Source: Epiperipatus broadwayi (lineage: Eukaryota; Onychophora; Udeonychophora; Euonychophora; Peripatidae). From it: a DNA stretch of 64,000 bases. The stretch covers positions 8,365,244 through 8,429,243 of the forward strand of contig JAQFVV010012418.1 of NCBI GenBank assembly GCA_028023455.1, written 5' to 3'. The position numbers and the translations under genes were made by a program. Below, in pieces: positions 1 to 11,204 of the stretch. Under the pieces are notes generated by a model. That model was not told the DNA's origin and did no database searches. It worked only from the letters and a program-made list of their open reading frames with translations. Position 1 is the stretch's first letter. Each line of letters opens with the position of its first letter.

Positions 1-701
1 AGGGGGGGGGGGGGAGAGAAGAAATTCCTGGAAAATTTGTTTACTGTGATCAGAATAGATGATGATGATGATGGTTTGCGCCAACTAGACTCAGGGAGAA
101 ACAAGAGATCTTAAATTGTTTAGACAATTGAGACAAAAGCACAAAGACAAACGTCAGCCAAATTAAGTTTAAACATATTTAATAAAATTTTATTAAGAGA
201 AAATTAACTTATAAGAAAAGTTTATAAGTTAATTCTTATAATGCATGACTCGTCTAAAAACGAGAAGATTTGACATCACTCTAAATCGGCTACTTTTTAT
301 CCCACGTATACATATGATACGTCATTAGAAAGAAAATCAAAAGTTCTGTAAGATGGTGCCCTCTTCAGAGTTATTTTACAAGTAAAAAATAAAAATGACC
401 ATATATGTCAAACAAAACCAAAGCACCGCCTCCTCACCAACTTTTCTTGAATCTTATTGGCTATCCCACTTCTGTCAGAAAGGGTAATGGCTGCCAAAAA
501 GTAAAAAGTTACGTTCGTTTTGATTTTTATTACGAAAATGATAAACGAATGTTTACAACATTTTAAACAATATTTGAATTGAATTACAAATTATTATTGA
601 TAAAATAATACTAAAAATCAAATTATTTTAGAAAAATAGTTAAGATATTACCAAGAATTATTTATTTATTGCTACATATTGATCGTAACGTAAAGTGAAA
701 A

Positions 702-729
702 AAAAAAGATTGCGTCAGCAATCTTTTTT
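702..729. repeat. perfect 12-bp stem-loop
   Basis: AAAAAAGATTGC and GCAATCTTTTTT flank a GTCA loop, giving a perfect 12-bp stem followed by more T/G sequence. In a bacterium this would read as an intrinsic terminator. In this AT-rich animal context it is probably a chance or repeat-derived hairpin, and no gene ends next to it. Confidence 0.5.
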
Positions 730-1578
730 GGTTGGTTGAATAGCGGTTACTTTTATTTCACCGCAATTGAATATTTTTTAAATTATAAATCAAATTTTAT
801 TTTTGAAAAGATTTTCGTTTCCTTTCGTAATCTGAAAATTCAGTAATATACTTTTTACAAACGAAACTAACGTATTTATATTATTAAAAGTGATCTATTT
901 TAACAATAGATTTTGTTAAAGTTGTGAGCTGGCCAATTACAAGTTTTGATTTTTAACTCATTCGGCAATCATCGTTCAAAAGGTTAACAAATATGATTAG
1001 CTCAGGCATGTACCCGAAAGACTAAATGCAATGCTCTGGCAGATCTACTGATTCTCTAATAAACAAATTTAAAAGGGAGGAAGCAAATTTTATTCAGCCG
1101 AGGATTCATCTTAACATTGGTTCTCACTTTCAGATATTCAAACAATACGTCTTTGAAATAGATCAAAGAAGCCAGTGCTGATGAGCTTTTCGAGATCTAA
1201 ACATGGTCAGACCTCGAATGTCCTTGTATCGGTGTGAACTGCACCTATTACTACATTTAAAATAACGGTGATTGATCCACCTCAAGAACAACCGAAAAAT
1301 AAGATTGAAAGCAAGTAAAACAATTAAAACTGGTGAATCCCAGCCAAACGATTGGCGAAAATTACTTTAAAATTAATAATTAAAGGTCTCGATAAGGGAC
1401 AAGTAAATAATTATAAAAACAGTTATGTCTGCCCCAGCATTTAAAGAAAATAAACATACAAACAAATTCTGAATACACGCTCTGATAAATTTAAAGCACA
1501 CATAATAAATACAAAAATATATCTATCGGAGAGTGCACATGCTGACAAAATATTAAAAGTTTAAATACTCTCAAAAAA

Positions 1579-1596
1579 ACACGACGCTCTTCCGAT
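1579..1596 (+). other. 18-base identity to Illumina read-1 adapter
   Basis: The bases ACACGACGCTCTTCCGAT equal 18 consecutive bases near the 3' end of the standard TruSeq universal adapter. The adapter continues CT, while the genome reads GT. An 18-base chance match to one given sequence is very unlikely in 64 kb. However, a partly complementary stretch at about 1523-1540 (ATCGGAGAGTGCAC) hints that the site could be one arm of a diverged natural hairpin. It is either adapter carry-over in the assembly or coincidence. Confidence 0.5.
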
Positions 1597-2795
1597 GTAA
1601 TTTAAAGAGGGATATATTTTATCTTCCTGCTGACAACTTATAAAATTACAAAGAAAAACAATTCTAATTTCCGCCTTCAGAGATATAAGAAACGAAATCC
1701 CCACCTGCGGAAAATTAGACAATAAAGTCGTCAGCCAAAAGATTTTGGAGGTTTAGCAATAGGGCAAACATAGAGCTTAAAATTAATTATTGAATATTGA
1801 CATAATTACAGGTAAGCATTTAAAAGGGACAACTCCCAAAGCATTTATAAAAATACATAAAAATAGAAAACTCACTCGTCACTCTCCAATAAACAACAAT
1901 TGAAAGCAACTGGGAATCTTAAAACTAAGATTCCAAGACACACTACAAAATATTAGAAAACACAGCAAATATTAACTATGAGGCTATATAAATTATTTAA
2001 GCTTATGAATACATATTTATGATTAGACTGAGTGGAGATTTAATGAGAATTAATTTATCCTGAGAAGAATAAAAACGAAAATAGTTACCTTTCGGTAAAA
2101 GCAATGTTCATGTAGAGTGTGCACTTTTACTTTTCATTTTCAGGTTCTTCAATCACTGCAAGGTAGATGTAACGAGGTTCCGGCTTCTTGTAGGTGTTTA
2201 AGGCATTACTGGAGCAAAGTTGGAAGTCAGGGATCCGTCTATTGTTGAGTTAGCAAGCCATTTGGGTGGTGATAACACATATAGAATTTTTCATCTTGTT
2301 GCAAGCAAAAGAATTTAAATAACAGCAAATTTCCTTTAAGAATTTAAATGTCCGTTGAGATAAACTTTCACTTGAGGAACAGCTTGTCTAGTGACCAATA
2401 ATGAATTAACTAACTCTCCAAATTTTCAGGGCTATTTATATCTCGCTCCATTTCCCGCGAAACACTTTCCTTGTTGTCCAATTTCTATGTCTAAGGCAGG
2501 GCAAATATTAATCTCCCGCTCAATCTATCTAAGAATTCTACCCAGGGATTATTGAAACGAAAAAAAGTACATAGAAATCAAATCTCCGCTTTTAGAATTG
2601 TTTACAATAATTAACATAAAAGCCGCAGGAATGTAATTAGCTAGGTTGCTTGTTTTTTTTTGTTTTTAATTAATTGATTTAAAGTAAAAACAAGCGGTAT
2701 AAGAAAACTATTTTAAAATAAACCGATAAACATTAAATAAAATTTAACAAAAATTAAGTTTAGTGAAAATTAAAACTTAATCGGATTTCAATCAG

Positions 2796-3380
2796 GTTCA
2801 ATATGTAAACCAAACTACTTGTAACTCAGTAAGCCATAACTGATTATGTCCTAAATTATTATCTGCATGTGAACCCAAAACTTAAATGTTAAATTGTATC
2901 CCTAATTTAATCACCTGAACCCATATAATCATTGCAATTATTATTTCATTTATTAATTTTATTATTTGGTTTTCATTAAATTAATTTTAAATTTAACTTT
3001 TGTTCAGTGTCTTGATATTGCTCATTGTTAAGTCATTATTGATTAGTTAATTATTAGTTAAGAATCACAATTTATATTTGATAATTATGTTCCACCACAC
3101 TCATCATCTATATAGCTATACTAATTAGAATGTCAATTTCCCATAGTCTTGTGCTTTACCAATGTGCTACTGCCAGCACATGATAAAAGAGAATACTGCT
3201 GTAGCCTCATATGTGTCATCCGCAAGGTAGTAAATCTTTGAGTGTTAGTAAAGGAACGGGGCTGTATCAGACACATGGTCGTCACTACCTTATGCTGATC
3301 AGCCTTGGGATGATTTACTAAAATTCTGGATTTTGTTACATGAATCTACATATTTGACTGTTACAAGGTGCACATCTCAA
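2796..3380 (-). repeat. dispersed SINE-like repeat, copy A
   Basis: This stretch matches, as its reverse complement, 38190-38830. Shared blocks include the region reading 'TGATCAGCCTTGGGATGATTT' and the block around CAAAGATTTACTACCTTG. On the minus strand, positions 3170-3151 read like a tRNA A box followed by an anticodon-arm-like stretch (TAGCACATTGGTAAAGC, compare TAGCTCAGTGGTAGAGC). This suggests a tRNA-derived SINE or a larger element that captured a tRNA-like promoter. No convincing B box was found at the expected distance. The two-copy homology is clear; the SINE class is inferred. Confidence 0.55.
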
Positions 3381-3844
3381 ACACATATATAAAATAAATA
3401 TACATTCATATAGGAGCAGGAGGGAACAAGGTTCAAACATGGGTTAGTAATTTGGTGGGTATGAAGGACCATGAAGCTCAACTACTTCAATATAAAATTG
3501 TTTTCTACTAGTGCGAGCATTTAATATTCAGTAGATAAAATTTCACCTCAACACCAGTTATTCATTCACTTCTAATTGGTAGGTTTAGATCAGCATCTAG
3601 ATTTTATTTTAATCAGAAATTATAATGGTTGACCTATAAGACCCCCTTTACATAATTTATTATGATTGATGATTATAAGGCTGGATCATCAATTCTTTCA
3701 ATTAAAAAATACAACAAAGACATACATATATAATTTGAATAATTGAAATTGTTAGTCCTGTAGTTAGCTATTCTTCAGTACATGGATACACAGATGATAA
3801 GAATGCTGGTTCCTTTTAGATAGGAAAATTGATATCTGGTCATC

Positions 3845-3852
3845 CTCTAGGG
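3845..3852. repeat. 8-bp target duplication, left (CTCTAGGG)
   Basis: CTCTAGGG directly precedes the element and is repeated exactly at 4731-4738. Eight bases is the length typical of hAT transposition. Confidence 0.9.
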
Positions 3853-4730
3853 CAGTGGTGCCCAACCTTTAATTTGACGCGAGCCAGTTGAGAATTTAAA
3901 AAAATTTGGGGAGCCACAATTATATATTACATTTTTCATATTACATTTATAAACATGGTACTTGGGTACTAAACCTGCAATGTAGGGAGATAGGTGGGGG
4001 GGGGACGGCCTATTCACATTGGTATCAATCCGCCGTTTCTAATGTGGCCAAAATAACGTGTACACGGATCTTTCTCGATGAAAACATCAATATATACAGC
4101 AAAATATATATGTGTACACGAATCTATCTCGATAAAAACAACTATTTACAGCACTAAACATCAATATATATATATACAGCAAAATATATACGTGTACACG
4201 GATAAAAACAAATGTTTACAGCACTAAACATCGATATATACAGCAAAATATATACGTGTACATGGATCTATCTCGATAAAAACAACTATTTCCAGCACTA
4301 AACACAATATATATATAGCACCAAACCAAACATCTACAAGGATCTTTCTCGATAAAAACAACAATATATACAAGAGCACTAAACACAATATATATATATA
4401 GCACCAAACCAAACGTGTACAGCAAAAAAAAAAAAAAATGGTGTAATATGTTAAAAAGAAAAAAAAAATGTAAATACATTTTATTTATTAAAAATTTGGT
4501 AACATACATATAAATTACAATTACAGGAAAAATATATTTTATTTAATGTGAAACCTGACACTGCATATCGTTATTGTTTGTATTGTAAAAATGTTTATTT
4601 TTTAGTGTGTGCATGTGCCATCAAGGAACATAAAATATTTTATCAATTTTTTTGAAGAGTGCAATTCGAGCCACATTAAACAGTTACGCGAGCCACATGT
4701 GACTCGCGAGCTACGGGTTGGGCATCCCTG
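3853..4730 (-). mobile_element. non-autonomous hAT-type transposon, copy 1 (878 bp)
   Basis: The ends are short imperfect inverted repeats, CAGTGGTGCCCAACC at the left and, read inward from the right, CAGGGATGCCCAACC. This is the CA-G-G...CCCAACC style of many hAT elements. Exact 8-bp duplications flank it. Subterminal GCGAGCCAC-like words recur near both ends, as expected for transposase-binding repeats. The interior (about 4057-4410) is a tandem array of units containing GTGTACACG, TCTCGATAAAAACAAC and ACAGCACTAAACA, mixed with TA microsatellite. No transposase is encoded. An 83-codon ORF at 3906-4157 lies across end and array sequence and is probably not a gene. It is nearly identical, in opposite orientation, to 59696-60567, so the insertion is young. 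Orientation is assigned so that the CAGGGATG end is 5'. Confidence 0.88.
4057..4410. repeat. tandem array inside hAT copy 1
   Basis: There are about five imperfect units of roughly 60-85 bp. Each combines a GTGTACACG(G/A)AT core, TCT(A/T)TCTCGATAAAAACAAC, CAGCACTAAACA and a short TATATA run followed by CAGCAAAATATATA. The same array is present inverted in the second copy. Unit number and TA length account for most of the 6-bp length difference between the copies. Confidence 0.7.
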
Positions 4731-4738
4731 CTCTAGGG
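4731..4738. repeat. 8-bp target duplication, right (CTCTAGGG)
   Basis: Exact repeat of 3845-3852, immediately after the terminal CCCTG of the transposon. Confidence 0.9.
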
Positions 4739-5564
4739 AATCGTTCAATGGCTTGACAGGAAGTGATGTTTCTTCGTTTACTGCTGCTTTCTCCATGATC
4801 CTAGTGAATATTGTCTTCTCCTAGTGATGATGAAGATAATACAAACATTAACAAAGTAATTATTTATAGGCATATGGTTGGCCACCTTTCATCTACAATG
4901 TTTAATGAGTTTTCTACCCCCCCCTTTTTGTATTGCTTAATGTTCATTAAAATTAATACCTGTTATAGATTAGAAGGTGTGTGGTTTTTTTTTTTTTTTG
5001 TTTCTTCAGCAGCATTCTATCACACAGCAATAAAATTTACATGAATCCCTTGGAACTATTAACATAAATCTTTTCTATGGAATTGTATTATTCCTTTGAC
5101 CTCTATAAAGCTTTTCCTCTAATAATTTTTTAATAGCTTTTGGAGATAATTTGTTCTTTTATAAAATCATAAATCGAACATTAGTTCATTTTTAAGCATT
5201 ACTTAATATGTGTTGATAGCATAAAAAAAATTATTATATATTTTTTTCTTGATTAAAACAATTCATTTTTTTTTCTCACATATCCTGTCTGTGTCACTAG
5301 CATGTTATATATCATGCTGCATTCCCATTGTTTAAGTGTTTTAATTTTGTTTAATCTTTAATAAATATAGTTCAAAAACACTTACTTATAATTGTTAATA
5401 GAGAAGAAGATATAAATTAATATTAAATATGAATATGAGGCATGGATCCTCAAAAACGTAAGCCGATAAACTTTAATATTAATTTAATCTCTAATAATTT
5501 TTTCTTTAAAAAAAATAATAATGTAATAATTTAAGTTTAAATCCCATTTTTCTTTGTTACTTTT

Positions 5565-6915
5565 TTATACTGTACCGCTTCGAAATCCCATACATCTTAT
5601 CCATTTAAAAAAATGATACTATATATCTGTATACGTCACGAGCATGAAATGACGTGTACATTTTAAAATGGGAGATCGATAATAATCTCAAGCATAAAAG
5701 CTTGAAAAACCTTTTCCCAATATATAGATGTACAATTTTTTTTTCTGAATTTAACAGTTGAACAAATATTCACATCCCCAAATGATATTTCATAAATATA
5801 GTTTTATATACTCGGACCAATATATTTAAAAGTTTGTTTAGTTCACCTGAGTTTGAATGCATAGTGACATGTAATAATTGGTTATGTATGTGCTCTTAAG
5901 TTTAGCAAAATGTTTTCTCTTAATGTTAGATTTATACAAAAAATCAAAACTATGCAAAATAACCATAAAGTGATGTCAAGATGATGTAAAGTTTATTTTG
6001 TGAGTGTCAAAAAACCAGACTGTGTTTTACACCCATAAAATGTTGTATGAAAAGTTTTCTTTAAATCCAAAGACTATGACTATAAATGTAAAAGTTTTTT
6101 TTTTTTATTTTGCTAGCTATGGTACCTGGTTTTTCAACCATATATATATATTGTAAAAGTTTTTAACCCATGTATTGCATCCATAAGCCTTATGTGTAAA
6201 AGGTTGTAATAAGATGTATTTAATGTTTATTCATATAAGCACACTGTGCTAACAATCAATAAGGGTACTTATACTTTTTTATATATACCTGTTTTTTTTA
6301 TATATTACAGCTATCTGTAAGTGTTATATTATTGCTGACCTTGATAACTGGTGCCCTGGTGTAGAGATTAGAGTACCTATCACCATTATAAATGTGTTAT
6401 CAAGTTAAAAAAAAAAAAAGAACTGTTGTAATTTTTGGCAACAAATTTTATATATATATGAGATTTGGAGAGTGAAGAATTTTATAACTTGTGTAATATG
6501 TAACAATAAAATTATAAGCAATGTAATATTCATAACAACAAGATTGTGTGTTGAATTTGGAAAATGATGATTCTTTTCTAGTCCATTTCAGAGACGAGGG
6601 AGTAAACAAGGGTGACCAGCTAGGATCAAGAAACAAATCAGTTGTTCTCATTCAAATAAAGTTTTTTTTTGTTGTAGTTTAAAATAATAATTATATCAAA
6701 TATCAGGCTTAAAACATGTAGAAACTTAGTAGAGCAGGTCAAAAAGAACAGTCAATAAAGCATGATGAGAAGAGTGGACAGGGTAGGGGAAGCAAACCCT
6801 CGGACGTTCTAGTTATTTAAGATTGTATTAAAGTTTCAGTAAGCCATAGTTTTAGTAAAATAACTTTGAATTCTAAGATCAGCATTATTACCGTTATTGT
6901 ATCAAACTTTTCGAA
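5565..6915. other. non-coding spacer before the retrotransposon
   Basis: AT-rich sequence with short TA and poly-A/T runs and no supported gene. It should hold the leader and 5' LTR of the element starting near 6922, but I could not find a convincing long direct repeat between this stretch and 11434-11900. The only shared word I noticed is AGACGAGGGA (about 6592 and 11645), too short to define an LTR. Confidence 0.5.
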
Positions 6916-6921
6916 ATCCAA

Positions 6922-7425
6922 ATGGATAACAGCCTAGAAGAAAAGGAAAGTGAAGATGTTGATGCCAGCATCCCAGTGAAAGAAGAAAACATGGAGGAAC
7001 AAATTTCAGATGTCATGATAAAGGATCCATTTCCCCCTCTCCATGAGTTCAATCAAGACCCTATACCTTCTAATCAAAATGAGAAGCTGATCACCTTACT
7101 CCATAGTATGATTGTTCAAACCCAAAGGAATAAACAGGAATTGAGAACAGAAATCCATGAAATTTCAAAAGGATGCAGAGAGGGAAACGCCAGTGTTCTA
7201 CAAGTAATGGAAGAGAAGTTGGGAAGTACTACAAAAACCATTGAAGAGCTAAGGGATGAATGCAAATATACAAAGAATATAATCGAGGGGTGTGGAGTGG
7301 CAATTGAAGAGTTACGCAAGAGGCAAGACCGGACCAATGATAGCATAAAGGAAATTGAACGTTTCTTGTTATTTACCAATAGTGAACGGCAAGACTATGC
7401 ATCTTTAATTAAAAAGGAAGTCTAG
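6922..7425 (+). CDS. gag N-terminal coiled-coil ORF (retrotransposon)
   Basis: An intact 167-codon ORF from ATG to TAG opens the retrotransposon. The first 60 residues are acidic and proline-containing. From about residue 60 to 160 the sequence is rich in E, K, Q and I with heptad-like spacing (LRTEIHEI, MEEKLGS, TIEELRDE, IEELRKRQDR), so a coiled coil is expected. There are no cysteines arranged as a zinc knuckle. It is followed after about 57 bases by the capsid-like piece in a different frame, and probably formed one gag protein with it before a frameshift. The start is chosen as the first ATG after the AT-rich leader. Structural, non-enzymatic role in particle assembly is inferred from position. 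Confidence 0.65.
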   Translation: MDNSLEEKESEDVDASIPVKEENMEEQISDVMIKDPFPPLHEFNQDPIPSNQNEKLITLLHSMIVQTQRNKQELRTEIHEISKGCREGNASVLQVMEEKLGSTTKTIEELRDECKYTKNIIEGCGVAIEELRKRQDRTNDSIKEIERFLLFTNSERQDYASLIKKEV

Positions 7426-7481
7426 AATTAATTACACTTTCAACAACTAAACGACCCAGAACCTGGCATCACCAGTAAGAA

Positions 7482-7960
7482 TTGCCAATAACTTTTCTAC
7501 AAACAGATCAACCACCCATACTACCATGGGAAATCCCAGATGTAGGAATGCACCCAAATTTCCTAAGATTTATCAACATAAAGGTATTCAGAGGAGAACC
7601 AGAAGAGAATCTACACTTCCATCTTGATAGCCTAAAAGAACTGTTTTACTTTTATCCCGCTAATGAAGGGGATAAATTAGTCATAGCTAAACGTTACTTA
7701 CAAGGACCTGCTAGACATTGGTGGGGGTCCATTCAAAATAAACCAACAACCTCTCAATAATACCAATGCAAATTACTAGCTAACTTTTGGAGTAAGGCCC
7801 ACCAAGAGAAGATACTCCATCCGGTTACATGTGAAAAATATGATAGAAAAAAGACACACACTTAGTTTTTCTGAGACAATTGGATCCACTTCTCAGAAGC
7901 CCATATCATTAGGACTGTGCAAGCAAACCTTCCACCATTAGTCCAACGAGTGATGGTAAT
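7482..7960 (+). pseudogene. gag capsid-like fragment (broken)
   Basis: The open part, 7482-7760, has the features of the retrotransposon gag capsid fold: FRGEPEEN near residue 39, a following L-rich helix (HLDSLKELF), and ARHWWGS near residue 80, the usual A-WW pair. After a stop at about 7760 recognisable capsid sequence continues in pieces to about 7960, with stops. It would package element RNA in a cytoplasmic particle. Coding capacity has been lost through the stops. The match is to the family pattern, not to a particular named element. Confidence 0.7.
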
Positions 7961-8299
7961 GTTGAATTAATAAGGTGGAGGAGATGGCCCAGTTTTAACC
8001 ACAATGGCACTTGGAAGTTTTCATTATGAACCCATGGAAAAGATCCGAAAATTAGAGCCCCCAAGAATTCACTCAGCAGCCATCCAAGAACGGAACAACT
8101 GAGCGATATCAACCTATAACCAAAATCAAACTGCACCTATATCCAAAATCAAACTGCACCAAAAAGATATGCTAGCAGATGGCAGTCGGAAAACTGTTAA
8201 AGGACCCCGTCTGGTTGTTCCTACCCACGAGGTCCCATTAACAGATCAAGGAACATAATGTAATATCAACATCCAATCTCTACTATCATCAACGAAGCA

Positions 8300-8670
8300 G
8301 ACGCACCTTTCCCAGATGCGAATATTGACCCATGTCTAATTATTAATGTCAAGGTAGAGACGATTACTATACATGCCTTGCTGGATTCAGGGAGCTAGAT
8401 TTCTCTCATATCCAAGTGCTGGTACAATCAACTAGAAACAGAAAAAAAATACTTTCTAAAACTGCCTTCTCACCCTGTACAATTCACACTTGTGAATGGA
8501 AAAAAACAAGGACTGAGAACTACCAGGTCTGGCTGCAGATTATTTTTGGAGGACGGGCAATAGCGCATACATTCTTGATCGTGATAGATTTAATCCATAA
8601 CCTAGTTATTGGGTCTGACTTTCTGAAGCAGCACCGATGCATCTTGAATTACCATCATTATTTTTTTTGA
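8300..8670 (+). pseudogene. retropepsin-like aspartic protease (broken)
   Basis: At 8378-8398 the frame reads ALLDSGS followed directly by a stop codon, then ISLIS-like sequence. DSG is the catalytic aspartate motif of retroviral-type aspartic proteases. The C-terminal half lies in another frame at 8416-8670 and ends with the typical NLVIGSDFLKQH block. The stop right after the active site and the frame change mean no protease can be made. It sits between gag and RT as expected. Confidence 0.75.
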
Positions 8671-8784
8671 TTGAGGGAGAGCAAATTTCATTTCAAATTG
8701 ATAACGATGATAAGCATCTCAAAGTGAGGTGTATAACCCAAGCAGTTGACATAGATCTTTTTAAAAAAGAAAACTAATGAAGCC

Positions 8785-9716
8785 ATGTTGGAGTATTCAC
8801 ATGATAGAGAGGAACTATATCAAATCTTAGACTGTAATACCAAAGTTTTCTCCAATACACCTGGAGAGATCAAGGGATATACCCACCAAATTAGGGTAAA
8901 AGAAGAGTACTTCCAAGCCAAGACATATTCACTACCATTCCAGTATCAAGAAGAGGTTGGAAATCAGATCCAGCAGATGATCGAGTGAGGAGTTATTAAA
9001 AAGAAACTATCCCCATACAACAACCCCCTTGTGGTAAAGAAAAAAAGCAGTGCAATACGATTGTGCTTGGATGCTCAAAAACTAAACAGTATAACTATTC
9101 CAGCGCACGATGTTCCACCATCTGTCCCAGAAATATTTACCCGTTTGCATCACAAAACATTGTTTTCCACCATTGACCTTACAGCCAATTATTGGCAAAT
9201 GACTCTTGATTCCCGTGATAGAAAATATACAGAATTTATGTATAATGGGCATACGCACCAATTTTAAAGGGTCCAATTTGGATTGATCAACAACGGGGCA
9301 GGATTAATGAGGTGCCTGGACTGAGCTTTATCAGCAGAAATTAAAAACATTTAATTTGTTATGTAGATGATGTAGTAGTGGCATCACAAAATCCAAAAGA
9401 GCACTTCGAGGTTTTAAATAAATTTTTTCAGTACACTGATAAAAATATCACCATAAATCTAGAGAAAAGTTACTTTGCCCTTTCAGAAATCTCTTTCTTG
9501 GGACATATTGTCGATGGCAAGGGTGTAAGAAAGCACCCAGACAAAGTGGAAGCAATCAAAAGTTTCCCAAGAACTACCGCCCGAAAACAGCTCCGATCAT
9601 TCCTGGTATTATGTAATTATTATAATAAATTTTTCCCCAAATTTGGCCAGGACACGTCTTACTTGATAAATCTTTTAAAGATGAGCCAAAGATGGGCAGT
9701 CCCCTGCCCAGCATGA
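8785..9716 (+). pseudogene. reverse transcriptase (broken)
   Basis: Three open segments cover the RT domain. The first (8785-8988) carries the approach to the finger domain. The second (9031-9267) has PLVVKKKSS, LCLDAQKLN and STIDLTANYWQ, the finger/palm motifs including a catalytic aspartate. At about 9359 the frame reads CYVDDVVVAS, the YxDD catalytic motif. The third segment (9378-9716) has FLGHIVDGKGV and the thumb region. Stops at about 8986, 9265 and 9321 interrupt it. It would copy element RNA into DNA and forms a unit with the RNase H that follows. Confidence 0.88.
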
Positions 9717-10122
9717 TGAAGCATTTGAATCCATTAAGGACAAATTTTTAGATACTGTCATGCTCCACCATTCAGATTTTACCTGCCCCTTTTATGTCCA
9801 AACAGACAGCAGTAAAAGAGGGTTGGGAGCAGTTATTTTCCAAATAGATGAGGAGGGAAGATATTGTGTATTAAGTTTTAATAGCCGAACTCTTAAAGGA
9901 GGTGAGGTAAATTACACCGTTACTGAACAAGAGACACTGGCTATCATATGGGCTTGCAACAAATTTAAGCAACTACTACTAGGCTCTGAAGTTATCATCA
10001 TCACGGACCACAAATGCCTAGAATTCCTTAACTGTAGTTACTTAACCAATGAACGATTAATTAGATGGAGTTTGTCCCTCCAAAAATTTCACTATAGAGT
10101 GGTCTACTGTTTAGGACCATAA
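9717..10122 (+). pseudogene. RNase H domain of gag-pol (truncated by stop)
   Basis: The open stretch 9760-10122 encodes FYVQTDSSKRGLGAV (first catalytic D), FNSRTLKGGEVNYTVTEQE (catalytic E in the TEQE block), and IIITDHKCLEFLN (third catalytic D in TDH). The line LIRWSLSLQKFHY is the usual end of the domain. It stops at TAA where the family would continue with a few residues to the ADxLSR block; a remnant of that block is visible just after the stop (IADILSHH). The catalytic residues are present, so decay here is by stops rather than by loss of active-site residues. A minus-strand relative of the same stretch lies at 27896-28210. Confidence 0.85.
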
Positions 10123-10161
10123 AATACCATTGCAGATATTTTAAGTCACCACCCTGTTGAT

Positions 10162-11158
10162 GTGCTTCCAAATAATCCAATCATTGGAGATCAGCCAATA
10201 ACTATAATGATTAACTCTACCAGTGATGACATTGGGGCTGAACTTATGAAATTATCCCACTGGCAAAAGGAAGAACCACAATATAAGAAAATTATTGATA
10301 CTCTGCAGGTAATAAAACATGGTGTTGCTATTACCCAGAAGTATCGAATAAACAATGGAATCCTGCAAATACGCACACCGGATGCTGATGGCCCATGGAA
10401 AATTATTGTGCCCCCAAAAGTTGCGGACCCAATTAACCAATCATGTACATCAGTTAATTGGGCACTATGGTCCTCGAAAAACAGGAAACTTTGAGGCAGC
10501 AATTCTACTGGTCTGGATTATACTCATGTACTTAACACTCTTTAGAAATGTTCAATATGTGCAAAGAGTAAAATGCCTAACAAATCATATGCAGGTCACA
10601 ATGTGCCCATTTTCCATCTGGACCAAACAAAATTCTGGTCATCGACTACTATGGACCATTGCCATTATTTAAATGGTACCAATACTTTCTGGTAACATAC
10701 GACATATTTTCAAAATATGTCTGCACATATCTTGTATGGAGGAGAGATTCCAGGAAGGCAATCAGAGTTTTACAAGAAAAGCAATTCAAAGAAGTAGGAA
10801 AACCTGCAGTAATTCTATCGACCATGAATCCGCTTTCACTTCCAAAGAGTGGAAGGCATGGATATCACACTGTGGCATTAAGCACATCCTTACATCGATC
10901 AGAAACAACCCTTGTGAGAGAATCATGGAGATCAACTGGCTATATCGGACATACATGCCTGATAATCACAGGGATTGGGTAAACAATCACCAGAAGATAG
11001 TAAATTACATAAATAATACCATCAGTGAATCCACTGGATTTACTTCAGTACGACTCCATTTCAGAAGGCTGGGCCCCACTTTGGTCAAAACACCACTGGC
11101 AATTGACTGGAAAAAAATAACAGAAAAAGGGACCAAGATAAGGCTCGTATGCATCTAA
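10162..11158 (+). pseudogene. DDE integrase (frameshifted)
   Basis: The integrase is spread over three overlapping + frames. The zinc-binding region has HQLIGHYG near 10450 and a CSIC pair near 10555, an HHCC-type arrangement split by a frameshift. The catalytic core shows IDYYGPLP at about 10640 (first D), DHESAF at about 10823 (second D) and NPCERI at about 10910 (the E). The C-terminal part of the core runs to 11158 with TGFTSVRLHF. All three catalytic residues can be seen but never in one frame. It would insert the element DNA into chromosomes. Confidence 0.82.
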
Positions 11159-11204
11159 ACCAAATGGCCAAGCTGCGGGGGTGACAAGGAAACACTCATC
11201 CACA

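Larger units (their letters stand above)
1..2795. other. non-coding, AT-rich flank
   Basis: No open reading frame of note is seen on either strand. The window opens with a run of 13 G. Positions about 1000-2560 are less AT-rich than their surroundings, with several gene-like but stop-ridden stretches, and look like one or more decayed repeats. I could not match this segment to a family. It resembles in style, but not clearly in sequence, the segments at 39.2-40.6, 46.0-46.6 and 47.7-48.1 kb. Confidence 0.5.
3507..5564. repeat. dispersed repeat, copy 1, interrupted by hAT
   Basis: Apart from the inserted transposon at 3853-4730, this segment aligns with 20106-21232 from 'ACTAGTGC(G/A)AGCATTT' to 'AAGTTTA(A/T)ATCCCATTTT', at an eyeballed identity near 80 percent with small indels. 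The net length without the insertion is about 1.17 kb. No ORF, terminal repeat or known domain is visible, so it is an unclassified interspersed repeat or an old segmental duplication. Its value is that the second copy gives the pre-insertion sequence of the hAT target. Confidence 0.75.

Noticed and set aside
1-14. Poly-G at the window start as a telomere or other end structure
   Set aside because: A single homopolymer run with no repeat unit; similar runs occur at 28321 and elsewhere.
702-729. Rho-independent terminator
   Set aside because: The organism is eukaryotic by splice structure and transposon content; no gene ends there.
3906-4157. 83-codon ORF with identical translation in both hAT copies, as a conserved gene
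   Set aside because: The DNA copies themselves are almost identical, so identical translation says nothing about selection; the frame runs from terminal sequence into the tandem array and shows no domain.
4216-4509. Hydrophobic minus-strand ORFs (and their counterparts at 60011-60202)
   Set aside because: They are translations of TA/GTGTACACG array sequence inside the transposon.
7116-7379. Minus-strand 87-codon ORF
   Set aside because: Shadow of the gag coiled coil on the + strand.
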